A DNA stretch of 64,000 nucleotides from Vibrio chagasii (GTDB lineage: Bacteria; Pseudomonadota; Gammaproteobacteria; Enterobacterales; Vibrionaceae). This document shows positions 19,524 to 28,776 of this stretch, one piece after another. The translations under genes were made by a program, and so were the position numbers. The number at the start of each line of letters is the position of its first letter. The stretch's first letter is position 1. A model generated the notes under the pieces. It saw only the letters and a list, made by a program, of their open reading frames with translations, ran no database searches and was not told where the DNA came from. The stretch covers positions 1,302,001 to 1,366,000 of the forward strand of contig NZ_AP025465.1 of the NCBI RefSeq assembly GCF_024347355.1, written 5' to 3'.

Positions 19524-19610
19524 AGCTTAACTTCTTTCGAATTTTCTTTGCATCTTGGTTGATGACAGAGAACTACACCTATTAAAAACTAAATAAATAA
19601 GTTAAAGACA

Positions 19611-20765
19611 ATGAATATTAAAATGATGGGTAGCTCCCTAATTATCGCTGGTACCGCTCTTGGTGCTGGTATGCTTGCAATCCCAATGGTATTAGCTCAA
19701 TTCGGATTGCTTTACGGCACACTGCTAATGGTTCTGATCTGTTTCGGTACCACTTACGCCGCATTACTACTTCTTGAAGCAACCATCAAAGCGGGTGGTG
19801 GCTTAGGATTAAACTCTATCGCTAGAAAGACACTTGGCAAACAAGGGCAGCTGATCACCAATGGTCTGCTTTACGCCTTACTGATTTGCTTGCTAATGGC
19901 TTACATCTTAGGTGCGGGTGACTTGCTGAGTAAGTTGCTGTCTAACCTCGGTGTCGATATTACTGCAACAACGAGTCAAATTACTTTTACCTTGATTGCC
20001 GGTGCTGTTGTGGCGAGTGGAACAGGCGTGATTGATAAGCTCAACCGTGCACTGTTCTTCGTGATGCTAGCAAGCTTGTTTGCAACGATGGCGTTTCTAG
20101 CGCCAAGCATGACGCAAGATAACTTACTGCAGGTAACGAGTCACAATCATGTGGACTTAATCAAAACGAGTGCAATCCTGTTCACTAGCTTTGGTTTCAT
20201 GGTGGTGATTCCAACGTTGGTTTCTTACAACCATGAAGCAACCGATAAACAGCTTCGTAATATGGTGATTGTAGGCTCGCTTATTCCTTTAGTGTGTTAC
20301 CTATGTTGGTTGTTTGCCGTGGTAGGTAACTTGAGTGAAGAGCAGTTTAGAAGCTTCCACAATGTATCTGACTTGATGGCTGCATTTGAAGCTCAGTCGC
20401 CATGGGTTGGTACCGTGCTATCTATCTTCACTGGTTTGGCTCTGCTGACTTCGTTCTTTGGTGTGGCCATGTCGCTATTCAACCAAAACCGAGATATGTT
20501 CAACCAGAACACGGCGGTGACTTACTGCATTAGCTTTATCCTGCCGCTAGCGGGTTCACTGCTGGCTGCGGATAAGTTTCTACAAGTGCTGAACTACGCT
20601 GGCATCATTCTGGTGTTCTTGGCGGTATTCGTTCCTCTGGTCATGGTTCACAAGCAACGCTTTATGAAAGTAGCAGAAGACAGGTACAGCGCAGAAGGTG
20701 GCAAACCAATGATGCTTTTCTCATTGTTGTTTGGTTGCTTCTTACTTATCTCTCAAGTGATTTAA
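19611..20765 (+). CDS. tyrP: Aromatic amino acid permease, TyrP/Mtr/TnaB family
   Basis: The 384-aa protein is an 11-helix inner-membrane transporter. The family signature is GSSLIIAGTALGAGMLAIPM at the N-terminus, then AALLLLE, and FTSFGFMVVIPTLVSYN in the middle, closely paralleling TyrP. It imports tyrosine or a related aromatic amino acid by proton symport. The symbol is given by family and by the Tyr-rich leader; tryptophan or phenylalanine cannot be excluded. It is preceded by the leader ORF and followed by two hairpins. It belongs to the same superfamily as the convergent sdaC product. Confidence 0.85.
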   Translation: MNIKMMGSSLIIAGTALGAGMLAIPMVLAQFGLLYGTLLMVLICFGTTYAALLLLEATIKAGGGLGLNSIARKTLGKQGQLITNGLLYALLICLLMAYILGAGDLLSKLLSNLGVDITATTSQITFTLIAGAVVASGTGVIDKLNRALFFVMLASLFATMAFLAPSMTQDNLLQVTSHNHVDLIKTSAILFTSFGFMVVIPTLVSYNHEATDKQLRNMVIVGSLIPLVCYLCWLFAVVGNLSEEQFRSFHNVSDLMAAFEAQSPWVGTVLSIFTGLALLTSFFGVAMSLFNQNRDMFNQNTAVTYCISFILPLAGSLLAADKFLQVLNYAGIILVFLAVFVPLVMVHKQRFMKVAEDRYSAEGGKPMMLFSLLFGCFLLISQVI

Positions 20766-20774
20766 TCAATCGAT

Positions 20775-20801
20775 TCAGTTGCTGTGACTGGCAGCAACTG
20801 A
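20775..20801. repeat. Inverted repeat after the permease gene
   Basis: TCAGTTGCTG and CAGCAACTGA form a perfect 10-bp stem with a 7-nt loop. There is no U-tract. It sits 14 bp before the main terminator and may stabilise the mRNA 3' end. Confidence 0.6.
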
Positions 20802-20814
20802 TAATGAGGTATAC

Positions 20815-20842
20815 AAAAAGGAACGCATATGCGTTCCTTTTT
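20815..20842. terminator. Palindromic bidirectional terminator, tyrP / sdaA
   Basis: AAAAAGGAACGCAT and its exact complement ATGCGTTCCTTTTT form a fully symmetrical 28-bp element with U-tracts on both strands, between convergent genes. Confidence 0.9.
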
Positions 20843-20868
20843 ATTGCTCGTTTGTTAGCGAGAGTCGA

Positions 20869-22230
20869 TTAACAAACAACCTTAACAGCCAAACCACCTT
20901 GAGATGTCTCACGGTATTTAGCGTTCATGTCTTTACCTGTTTCTAGCATTGTTTCGATAACTTTATCTAGAGAAACAGTAGGAGCAGAAGAACGACGAAG
21001 TGCCATACGAGCAGAGTTGATTGACTTCACTGCAGCAATACCGTTACGTTCGATACATGGTACTTGTACTTGGCCTGCAACTGGGTCACATGTAAGACCT
21101 AAGTTGTGCTCCATGCCAATTTCCGCAGCCATACAGACTTGCTCAGGGCTACCACCCATAAGCTCAGCAAGACCAGCCGCAGCCATCGAACATGCCACGC
21201 CAACTTCACCCTGACAGCCAACTTCTGCACCAGAGATAGAAGCGTTACGCTTATAAAGACCACCGATAGCGCCAGAAGCCGCGAAGTAACGGATGTAGTC
21301 TTTCTCAGTCACAGTCTGGATGAACTTATCGTAGTACGCCAGAACAGCAGGGATGATGCCACATGCGCCGTTTGTTGGTGCAGTAACTACACGACCGCCA
21401 GCTGCGTTCTCTTCGTTTACTGCGAATGCGAACATGTTTACCCAGTCAACAACAGACATTGGATCGTTTGTTGTTTTTTCTGAAGTCATTAGCTGTTGGC
21501 GTAGTGCAGCAGCACGGCGAGGTACACGCAGCGGACCAGGCAGGATACCTTCAGTATTCATACCGCGATCCATACACTCACGCATTGTTTTCCAGATGTT
21601 TGCGAAGTAAGTACGAGACTCTTCGTCAGAGTGGAAAGCTGCTTGGTTCTTCATAACCAGAGTGCTGATAGAAAGACCGCTGTCTTTACACTGATTAACT
21701 AGCTCTTCAGCTGTTGTGAATTCGTAAGGTGCTTTGATTGGGTTCTCTTCTTCTTTGCCGAAGTTCTCTTCGTCAACGATGAAACCACCACCAATTGAGT
21801 AGTAAGTTTTTGAGTATGCAACTTCGTCGTCAATCCACGCGTGGATGCTCATGCCGTTCTCGTGCAGAGAAAGGTTGCTAGTATGGAAGTTCATACCACC
21901 ATCGCGAGGGAACGAAACTGTGTGACAGTGCATGCCAACAGGAAGGCGTTCAGTTTCTTCTACGCGAGCAATAAAGCCCGGGATAGAATCGATATCAACA
22001 CGCTCAGGAGTATTGCCAGCAAGACCCATGATGATTGCGATATCTGTGTGGTGACCTTTCCCTGTCAGTGATAGTGATCCATATACGTCAACGGTGATTT
22101 TAGTGATGTCGCGCAATTTTCCCATTGAACGTAGGTCATCAATAAATTCTTTACCCGCTTTCATTGGTCCAACTGTGTGCGAGCTCGATGGACCAACACC
22201 GATTTTATAGATATCAAATACACTAATCAT
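20869..22230 (-). CDS. sdaA: L-serine dehydratase (iron-sulfur type)
   Basis: SdaA deaminates L-serine to pyruvate and ammonia with a 4Fe-4S cluster. The 453-aa protein starts MISVFDIYKIGVGPSSSHT, as in E. coli SdaA (454 aa). It has AAGLAELMGGSPEQVCMA and CDPVAGQVQVPCIERN with conserved cysteines, and APTNGACGIIPAV. The start at 22230 follows GAGG by 8 nt; a longer frame upstream runs through a hairpin and is unlikely. It lies downstream of sdaC on the same strand, giving a serine uptake and degradation operon. Confidence 0.96.
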   Translation of the reverse strand: MISVFDIYKIGVGPSSSHTVGPMKAGKEFIDDLRSMGKLRDITKITVDVYGSLSLTGKGHHTDIAIIMGLAGNTPERVDIDSIPGFIARVEETERLPVGMHCHTVSFPRDGGMNFHTSNLSLHENGMSIHAWIDDEVAYSKTYYSIGGGFIVDEENFGKEEENPIKAPYEFTTAEELVNQCKDSGLSISTLVMKNQAAFHSDEESRTYFANIWKTMRECMDRGMNTEGILPGPLRVPRRAAALRQQLMTSEKTTNDPMSVVDWVNMFAFAVNEENAAGGRVVTAPTNGACGIIPAVLAYYDKFIQTVTEKDYIRYFAASGAIGGLYKRNASISGAEVGCQGEVGVACSMAAAGLAELMGGSPEQVCMAAEIGMEHNLGLTCDPVAGQVQVPCIERNGIAAVKSINSARMALRRSSAPTVSLDKVIETMLETGKDMNAKYRETSQGGLAVKVVC

Positions 22231-22242
22231 AGCGATTACCTC

Positions 22243-22277
22243 AAAAAGAGAGCCTCCCAAGGGGAGTAGGGAGGCTC
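22243..22277 (-). promoter_or_regulatory. Terminator-like hairpin between sdaC and sdaA
   Basis: On the minus strand GAGCCTCCC pairs with GGGAGGCTC (22250-22277, 10-nt loop), followed by TCTTTTT and then directly by the sdaA Shine-Dalgarno GAGG. It looks like an intrinsic terminator or attenuator within the operon and would lower sdaA expression relative to sdaC. Confidence 0.75.
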
Positions 22278-22351
22278 ATTTATTATCATTATATTTTGTG
22301 TCTAATCTTGCGATATAAGATGAAAGGCATCTTATAAAAGCTGCTTATAGA

Positions 22352-23605
22352 TTAAAGAGCGCCGTAGATTACAGAACTAATAGCCGCTAGACCACATAAA
22401 GCTGTAAAGATTTGTACAGGTGCTGAAGTTTTGTACTTAGCCATTGCTGGTACTTTGTTCATCGCGAATACAGGCATTAGGAACAGGATAGCTGCAATCA
22501 TTGGAGCACCCATTGTTTCAATCATGCCTAGGATGCTTGGGTTAACTATCGCAACAATCCAAGTAGTCACAACGATGAACGCTAGAGATACTTTTTCGAT
22601 AGTGCTTACTGAAGAACCAGAGCGAGACTTGATTAGACCAACAAGACCTTCGTGAGCACCTAGGAAGTGACCGAAGTAGCTAGAAGTGATTGCTGCGAAC
22701 GCTACTAGAGGACCCATGTAAGAGATAAGTGGAGACTCGTGAACGTTAGCTAAGTAAGAAAGTACAGAGATGTTTTGTGCTTGCGCTGTTGCTAGTTGCT
22801 CTGGAGATAGAGAAAGTACAACAGAGAATACGAAGAACATAACGAAACCCATTAGCATCATTGCCGCACCGCCAGTGATAGCGTCAGTTTTCTTAACTGC
22901 GTTTTCACCGTATACACGACGTTGCTCTTTAGAGAACTGAGAGATGATTGGGCTGTGGTTGAAAGAGAACACGATGATTGGAATTGCAAGCCAGATAACA
23001 GAAGGCATTGTTGACCATTCAGGCGTTACTTCCATCATTGAAGTGTTCCAATCTGGAACTAGGTAGAAAGACAGTGCTAGTAGGATGAATACTAGTGGGT
23101 AAACCATTGCTGAAGTTGCTTTCAACATTAGTTCTTTACCGAATACAACGCCCGCTGTCATAGCAAGAATAAGTGCACCAGAAAGAAGAGGACGAGGAAT
23201 AGACTCCATGCCCATTTGGTTTACTAGGAAAGAATCAACAGTGTTTGTGATACCAACACCGTAAATCAGAACGATTGGGTAGATAGCGAAAAAGTAAGCG
23301 AAAGTAATAAGGTTTGCGCCGGTCTTACCGAAGTGTTCTTCTACTGTATCTGTAATGTCAGCTTCAGGTTTTTTTGCAGACAGTACGAAACGTGCTAGAG
23401 ATTTGTGTGCGAACCAAGTCATTGGTGCAGCAATAAGAGCTAGGATAACTAATGGCCAAAAACCACCCGCACCAGCTTTAATTGGAAGGAATAGTACGCC
23501 AGCACCAACTGCTGTACCGAATAGTGATAAACACCAGGTAAAATCTTTATAGTTAAACTTGCTTGAATCTTTAACGGCATTTGCCGAAGAAGTTGTTGTG
23601 TTCAT
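22352..23605 (-). CDS. sdaC: Serine transporter
   Basis: The 417-aa protein follows E. coli SdaC closely: FGTAVGAGVLFLPIKAGAGG near residue 30, YFFAIYPIVLIYGVGITNTV, AIPIIVFSFNHSPIISQFS, and LNPSILGMIET-type text near the end. It is an inner-membrane proton/serine symporter with 11 helices. It lies upstream of sdaA and separated from it by a hairpin, so uptake and breakdown of serine are coupled. The 309-bp region upstream may hold CRP-type control, but no clean site is visible. Confidence 0.95.
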   Translation of the reverse strand: MNTTTSSANAVKDSSKFNYKDFTWCLSLFGTAVGAGVLFLPIKAGAGGFWPLVILALIAAPMTWFAHKSLARFVLSAKKPEADITDTVEEHFGKTGANLITFAYFFAIYPIVLIYGVGITNTVDSFLVNQMGMESIPRPLLSGALILAMTAGVVFGKELMLKATSAMVYPLVFILLALSFYLVPDWNTSMMEVTPEWSTMPSVIWLAIPIIVFSFNHSPIISQFSKEQRRVYGENAVKKTDAITGGAAMMLMGFVMFFVFSVVLSLSPEQLATAQAQNISVLSYLANVHESPLISYMGPLVAFAAITSSYFGHFLGAHEGLVGLIKSRSGSSVSTIEKVSLAFIVVTTWIVAIVNPSILGMIETMGAPMIAAILFLMPVFAMNKVPAMAKYKTSAPVQIFTALCGLAAISSVIYGAL

Positions 23606-23914
23606 GTTAAATTACTCATTTTTTGGGAACAGGAAATAAGTCGGGGCTAATTCTGCAGAATTTTCTTCGGCAAAAAATAGATCTAAATCATGTAATGAAA
23701 CGGCGTGTCACATGATATGCGAAAAACGGATTTTTGATCACGAAAATGCCGTGCTACATGTGATTTATGTTCATGTCTGACATTATTTTTTTTTATCCGA
23801 AAGGGGTGCCTGTACAGATTTATACCAAGTAAACGTTTGCGTAAAATTGCATTAATAAATCTGTTCCATGGAAAGGCTGGCGTTTGTTAACAGAGATTAA
23901 ACAAAACGTAGTTG
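23606..23914. other. 309-bp intergenic region upstream of sdaC
   Basis: No ORF is credible. The region carries several isolated CRP half-sites (GTGTCACATG, ACATGTGATTTATG) without a good paired site, so CRP control of sdaC, known in E. coli, is only suggested. Confidence 0.4.
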
Positions 23915-24514
23915 CTATGTAATTTGTTGCACTACATGTTGCTGCAAGGATTGGATGATTTGTGCCGTGACGCCCCATATAAGGTGCTCTTCGAAGGGCA
24001 TGGCGAAAACACGATGTTTGATTTTCTTAAAGTTTACTGTGTGGCTATGCAGCTTCGCTTGGTCTAAAACATAGGTAGCTGGAACTTCAAAAATGGACGC
24101 AACCTCGTTCTCATCAATGATGGGTTTATAGTCAGGATCGACTAATGCGACAATTGGTGTAACAGAAAATTTACTAATAGTACTCAAGGTGGGTAATTGC
24201 CCAACAATTTTAACCTGATCCGATCGAATTCCTACCTCTTCATGAAGCTCTCTAAGTGCAGTAAATTGCATAGATGGGTCGGAAAGCTCGTGTTTACCGC
24301 CAGGAAAGCTAACTTGCCCCGGGTGATGCTTTAAATGAGCCGCTCTTTTAGTAAAAATGACATGTAAACCATCTTCCCTTTCAACTAAACCGACCACAAC
24401 GGCCGCTTTGCGCAATTCATCATCACTAATATGAGAAACGCGCTCTACTGATTCAGGGTGATAACCAGCAGGAGGGTTAAGTTGAAACTGCTGAAGGAAA
24501 TTATCTCGGTTCAT
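23915..24514 (-). CDS. nudL: Nudix hydrolase, CoA pyrophosphatase-like
   Basis: The 199-aa protein has FTKRAAHLKHHPGQVSFPGG at about 54-73, the extended motif of CoA-type Nudix enzymes, and the Nudix end ALRELHEEVGI. The acidic residue seven positions before REL in the strict Nudix box is replaced, as often in this subfamily. Expected activity is cleavage of CoA to 3',5'-ADP and phosphopantetheine. In E. coli the order is pabB-nudL-sdaA; the same genes occur here with hnoX-hnoK between pabB and nudL and sdaC before sdaA. Confidence 0.9.
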   Translation of the reverse strand: MNRDNFLQQFQLNPPAGYHPESVERVSHISDDELRKAAVVVGLVEREDGLHVIFTKRAAHLKHHPGQVSFPGGKHELSDPSMQFTALRELHEEVGIRSDQVKIVGQLPTLSTISKFSVTPIVALVDPDYKPIIDENEVASIFEVPATYVLDQAKLHSHTVNFKKIKHRVFAMPFEEHLIWGVTAQIIQSLQQHVVQQIT

Positions 24515-24795
24515 AACATGCCAATATATTGATTATTATGCCTTTAAGTATAGGCACAACCGACAGTGGAACGCCAACCTAACCAGCATCGGAGCTGTTA
24601 ACCTTTAGAACTGCCTGTGATTGCTTTGGCTACTTACTGTTTCTCGGTTTTTGCTATATTCAATATGAGCATATGGGAGAGTCAACTTGGGCGAGGTCAT
24701 AAAATTAACCAAGAAAACGTACTTTTTTTGATTAAGAATTTGATAACAACAACTTAGTGACTCATTCTAAAAAGAAATAGATCAAAAGGTATGAG

Positions 24796-25338
24796 ATGAA
24801 AGGAATCATATTCACCGAATTTTTAGAGCTTGTTGAAGATAAGTTCGGTTTAGAGCTTTTGGAAGAAGTGCTAGAAATGTCGGAAGATGAGGGGATCTAC
24901 ACAGCGGTTGGTAGTTATGACCATAAAGATCTAGTGAAGCTCATCATTAACCTAAGTAAAAAAACGGATATTGATGCCGCCAGCTTGCAACGAGTGTTTG
25001 GCCAATCGGTGTTCAAGAATCTATTGGCTTCAATTCCAAATAAAGCGAGTCTCAAAAACAGCAACACGACGTTCCAATTTATTCAGCACGTTGAGCGTTA
25101 CATTCACGTTGAAGTGAAAAAGCTCTACCCAGACGCTGAGCCACCGGAGTTTAGCTTTATCACGACAACAGAAGCCCAGCTTGTTTTCGATTATAAAAGC
25201 GCACGATGCATGTCTCATGTTTGTTTAGGGCTAATCGAGGGTTGTGCCGAGCACCATGGCGAATCGATTGTAGTTGACATGACACCTCAAAATGATGACC
25301 AAAGTGTGGTTAGGTTTAATCTCAAAGTAGACAAGTAA
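24796..25338 (+). CDS. hnoX: H-NOX haem nitric oxide sensor
   Basis: The 180-aa protein is a stand-alone H-NOX domain. It begins MKGIIFTEFLELVEDKFG and has IYTAVGSYDHKDLVKL, the proximal haem ligand H104 in YIHVEVKKLYPDA, and YKSAR at 133-137, the YxSxR motif that contacts the haem propionates. In other Vibrio such proteins bind NO and, when bound, inhibit the adjacent histidine kinase. Its stop is followed one base later by the kinase ATG, so the two are translationally coupled. Confidence 0.96.
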   Translation: MKGIIFTEFLELVEDKFGLELLEEVLEMSEDEGIYTAVGSYDHKDLVKLIINLSKKTDIDAASLQRVFGQSVFKNLLASIPNKASLKNSNTTFQFIQHVERYIHVEVKKLYPDAEPPEFSFITTTEAQLVFDYKSARCMSHVCLGLIEGCAEHHGESIVVDMTPQNDDQSVVRFNLKVDK

Positions 25339-25339
25339 T

Positions 25340-27058
25340 ATGAGTTTGGTAACCGCGCTAGAGAACAAACTAAAGCGCCAAATAGCCGCCCGCAAAGTGG
25401 CTGAAGCTCTGTTGGAGCAAAAAAGTCTTGAATTGTTCGAAGCCAACCAACAGCTGGAGCTTGCCCTGCGGCAGTTGGAAAAACGTTCCAATGCGAACAT
25501 TCGTCGTATCGACTTTCAAGAGCAAATTGATAATCTATTGATAGATTTTGGTCGCGCGTTTCTTCGAAGCGACTTAGATGATGTGATGCTGTCTCAACTG
25601 ACCACAAACGTGACAAACAGTTACCTTATTGAAGCTAGCCGCTTAATATTGCCATCGAAGCTGCTCCCACAACTTCAAACCTGCGATTATGGTGATGCAT
25701 CGGTTGGTGACTTCGACCCAAAAATCGGAGAAGCACAATGGGAAGGTGATCTACTCACTGTACCGCTTGAAATTGAGAAGGTTATCGTTGGAGCATTGAT
25801 CGTAAAGGTCAACCTATCTGAACAAGATGTCGATTTTATCGAGAGCCAACTCTTATTGGTGACAGATCTTATCTGCAGTGCCATTACTCACCAATTAGCT
25901 ATCAATCGAAATATTGAGTCTCGTAAGCGAGCAGAGGAATCTGAACGGGCGACACGCGATTTTGTGGCGATGATTAACCATGAGCTAAGAACGCCGCTCA
26001 ACGGTTTATTGGGAAGTGCTGAATTAATCAGTGATACCGAGCTCAACAGTTCCCAACGTGAAATTGTGAATAACCTAAGTCAATCAGGTGAGTTTTTAAG
26101 GACCATCATCAATGACTTATTGGACTACAGCAAAATCAATGCGGGTATGTTGGAGCTGATTCCAAAGAAGTTTGCACTGCTTGATTTAAGAAACACCATT
26201 GAAAGCATCTTTACGAATCGAGCCAAAGAGAAGCAGCTTGAATTTAATATCAGCGTGGCACCAAATGTTCCATCTCACTTCAAAGGCGATTTAGAGCGCA
26301 TTACTCAGCTCTTTGTAAACCTCATCGGTAATGCGATTAAGTTTACCGAAGAGGGGCATGTGAACGTTGATATTGAATGGGACAACGAGCATTTCGTTTT
26401 CTCTGTGGAAGATACTGGGGTTGGGATTGCTAAATCCGCCCACAAAACACTCTTCGAACCTTTTACACAGGCGGATAATTCGAGTAGCCGAAATTATGAA
26501 GGTACAGGCCTTGGTTTAGCGATTTGCCGTAAGTTAGTGGCGTTGATGAGTGGCGACATTGGGGTGAGCAGTGTTGTAGGTACTGGCACCACCTTTACTA
26601 TTTCGGTTCCGCTTCAAGTGGTCGATATGCCAACAGAAAGCGACCAAGTATCGAAAGGCTTTGAAACTGAGGTCGAACTGTCATTACTTAAAGTGTTGGT
26701 GGTTGATGATATTAAGATGAACCAGATCATCATCCAACAGATGTTACGTAAACATGAGATAGAGCCAGCCATTGCCAGTAATGGTATTGAGGGGCTGGAA
26801 TTGGCGTCTCATAATGAGTATGACATTGTATTTATGGATTGCCGTATGCCAGTGATGGATGGTTTTGAAGCAACAGAGAAACTCAGAGCGAAAGGCTATG
26901 AAAGATCTATTGTTGCATTGACTGCGGGAACGACCTTAGAAGAGCGTGAACGCTGCATTCAGTGTGGTATGGATGACATTCTGAGTAAGCCATACACTGC
27001 CAACGACCTTAAAGATATGCTCAAGAAGTGGGGCATGACTCCGTCCAATGCCGCCTGA
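25340..27058 (+). CDS. hnoK: H-NOX-associated hybrid histidine kinase (HnoK/HqsK type)
   Basis: The 572-aa protein has no membrane helix, as expected for a partner of a soluble sensor. An N-terminal coiled coil (about 5-55) leads to a GAF-like region (60-190), HisKA with H214 in MINHELRTPLNG, an HATPase domain (N box NLIGNAIKFT, then GTGLGLAIC), and a C-terminal receiver with D456-D457 and phospho-acceptor D500 in FMDCRMPVMDG. In V. harveyi and V. fischeri such kinases report NO, into quorum sensing through LuxU or into haem and biofilm control. Output here is unknown; no response regulator is adjacent. Confidence 0.94.
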   Translation: MSLVTALENKLKRQIAARKVAEALLEQKSLELFEANQQLELALRQLEKRSNANIRRIDFQEQIDNLLIDFGRAFLRSDLDDVMLSQLTTNVTNSYLIEASRLILPSKLLPQLQTCDYGDASVGDFDPKIGEAQWEGDLLTVPLEIEKVIVGALIVKVNLSEQDVDFIESQLLLVTDLICSAITHQLAINRNIESRKRAEESERATRDFVAMINHELRTPLNGLLGSAELISDTELNSSQREIVNNLSQSGEFLRTIINDLLDYSKINAGMLELIPKKFALLDLRNTIESIFTNRAKEKQLEFNISVAPNVPSHFKGDLERITQLFVNLIGNAIKFTEEGHVNVDIEWDNEHFVFSVEDTGVGIAKSAHKTLFEPFTQADNSSSRNYEGTGLGLAICRKLVALMSGDIGVSSVVGTGTTFTISVPLQVVDMPTESDQVSKGFETEVELSLLKVLVVDDIKMNQIIIQQMLRKHEIEPAIASNGIEGLELASHNEYDIVFMDCRMPVMDGFEATEKLRAKGYERSIVALTAGTTLEERERCIQCGMDDILSKPYTANDLKDMLKKWGMTPSNAA

Positions 27059-27088
27059 TTAGTATCCATATATTATTTGAGAGACTAA

Positions 27089-27124
27089 AAAGCCGAAGTG
27101 ATCATTTAGATGACTTCGGCTTTC
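27089..27124. terminator. Bidirectional terminator, hnoK / pabB
   Basis: AAAGCCGAAGT (27089-27099) pairs with ACTTCGGCTTT (27113-27123) between convergent genes. Confidence 0.85.
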
Positions 27125-27139
27125 TTATACTTTTAGCGT

Positions 27140-28522
27140 TTAGTTAGCCCAGCACTCTTCAAGCACGGGTAGGATACGGCTTAGCTTATCTAGCGTCTCT
27201 TGGTATTCAGACGCACAATCACTATCGAATACCACACCTCCGCCAGCCCAAGCGTAAAGCGTATTGTTCTCCGCCACTAAAGTACGGATGGTAATGCTGG
27301 TGTCCATCCTGCCGTTTCGGCTAATGTAGCCAATGCTTCCACAATAAGCAGATCGTCTATGTGGCTCCAGTTCTTCGATGATCTGCATTGCACGAACTTT
27401 AGGTGCACCAGTAATAGAACCACCGGGGAAGCAAGCCCTCAGTAGATCTGTCGCTGAGTATTGATAATCAAGGTCGGCCCTTATTGTACTCACTAAGTGA
27501 TGCACAGCAGGGAAGCTTTCAATATCGAACAATTTAGGGACATGAACCGTTCCTGGCTTTGCCACTCGCCCGATATCGTTACGAAGTAAATCTACAATCA
27601 TCAGGTTCTCAGCCTGATCTTTATCTGCGCTCGCTAGGTCTTGTGCATTCGAGTCATCAATCACATGGTCATCCGAACGAGGGCGAGTGCCTTTGATCGG
27701 TTTCGTTTCAATAACGTTATCTTTTAGCTCTAGGAAGCGTTCTGGTGAGACACTAATAATGGCACTGTTCGCCAAACGGATAAAACCAGAAAACGGAGCA
27801 GAGTTATACTGTTCTAGTTTTTCGTAGGCCAACCATTCGCTGCCTTGGTATTTTGCATTGAAGCGCTGAGCCAAGTTGATTTGATAGCAGTCGCCAGACA
27901 GTAGGTATTCTTGAACGCTATCAAACTTCTCTGCGTAGCTCTGCTCGCTCATGTTCGATTGCCACGGTGTCGTCAGGCTAAATTGCTCTGCTTGAGGTTG
28001 AGCTTGTTGTTGAGATAACCAATCCCAGTGAGCTTCGATGTTTTGCCCAACCACACAAGCTGTCTTTAACTTGTGGTCAACCACAATCGCCCATTCATAA
28101 AGACCCACCGCCATATCTGGTGCATCAATATCACGCGTTGAGGTAGCAGGAAGTGTTTCCACTCGTCGACCTAAATCGTAGCTAAAGTAGCCTAAGGCGC
28201 CACCGATGAACGGCAACTCAGAGTGCTCATTCGTGGCCGGTAACAATTGCTGCTGATAGTAGTTTAGCAGTTCGAAAGGATCGGAATCTGAAACCTTACA
28301 CGTCTCTTTAACATTAATGGCGGTTTTTGCACCAATTGTTTCGAAGGTGGCGATGGGTTGAGCAACTAAAATGTCGTATCGACTATCAACGTGGCTTTCT
28401 GAAGCAGAGCGTAATAGCATTGCCCACGGCAGGTTTTCGATATGAGAAAACAGCTGTTTAGCTAAAGTTGGTTGATATTCAAGCGGCTTGATTTGGATAG
28501 CGCGAAATTCGTTGTTATTCAT
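27140..28522 (-). CDS. pabB: Aminodeoxychorismate synthase component I
   Basis: PabB turns chorismate into 4-amino-4-deoxychorismate with the glutaminase PabA, on the way to folate. The 460-aa protein has the chorismate-binding core: VSPERFLELK, TKPIKGTRPR, LMIVDLLRNDIGRV, SFPAVHHLVS, FPGGSITGAPKVRAMQII and AYCGSIGY. I use the ATG at 28522; a TTG six codons upstream is possible, and neither has a strong Shine-Dalgarno. It lies in an E. coli-like pabB...nudL...sdaA arrangement, and pabA is not in the window. Confidence 0.95.
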   Translation of the reverse strand: MNNNEFRAIQIKPLEYQPTLAKQLFSHIENLPWAMLLRSASESHVDSRYDILVAQPIATFETIGAKTAINVKETCKVSDSDPFELLNYYQQQLLPATNEHSELPFIGGALGYFSYDLGRRVETLPATSTRDIDAPDMAVGLYEWAIVVDHKLKTACVVGQNIEAHWDWLSQQQAQPQAEQFSLTTPWQSNMSEQSYAEKFDSVQEYLLSGDCYQINLAQRFNAKYQGSEWLAYEKLEQYNSAPFSGFIRLANSAIISVSPERFLELKDNVIETKPIKGTRPRSDDHVIDDSNAQDLASADKDQAENLMIVDLLRNDIGRVAKPGTVHVPKLFDIESFPAVHHLVSTIRADLDYQYSATDLLRACFPGGSITGAPKVRAMQIIEELEPHRRSAYCGSIGYISRNGRMDTSITIRTLVAENNTLYAWAGGGVVFDSDCASEYQETLDKLSRILPVLEECWAN

Positions 28523-28776
28523 TTGTTTAATTTGTGACAAAGAGTTCGATCACTGCATGGCTTGTGAGAGGAAGCAAGAGTATCATAAATTGAAAATAAA
28601 ATGGGTTCTTGATTAGAACGGTGTAATCCAAGTGGTTTAGTTTAAAGCTATGCAAGCGATTGCTAAAGCAACTAAATACAGCTCAACATTATAAAAAGCT
28701 AAACCTACTGATCTCATTTAGCGTTATTCGTTAAATAGTGAACCCACATGGAACTAGAACAATAAAGAGGCATGCA

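Noticed and set aside
21106..21483. A 125-codon plus-strand frame opposite sdaA
   Set aside because: Antisense to conserved serine dehydratase sequence with cysteine-rich random composition.
23700..23790. CRP sites upstream of sdaC
   Set aside because: Only half-sites are seen; no pair fits TGTGA-N6-TCACA well enough to list.
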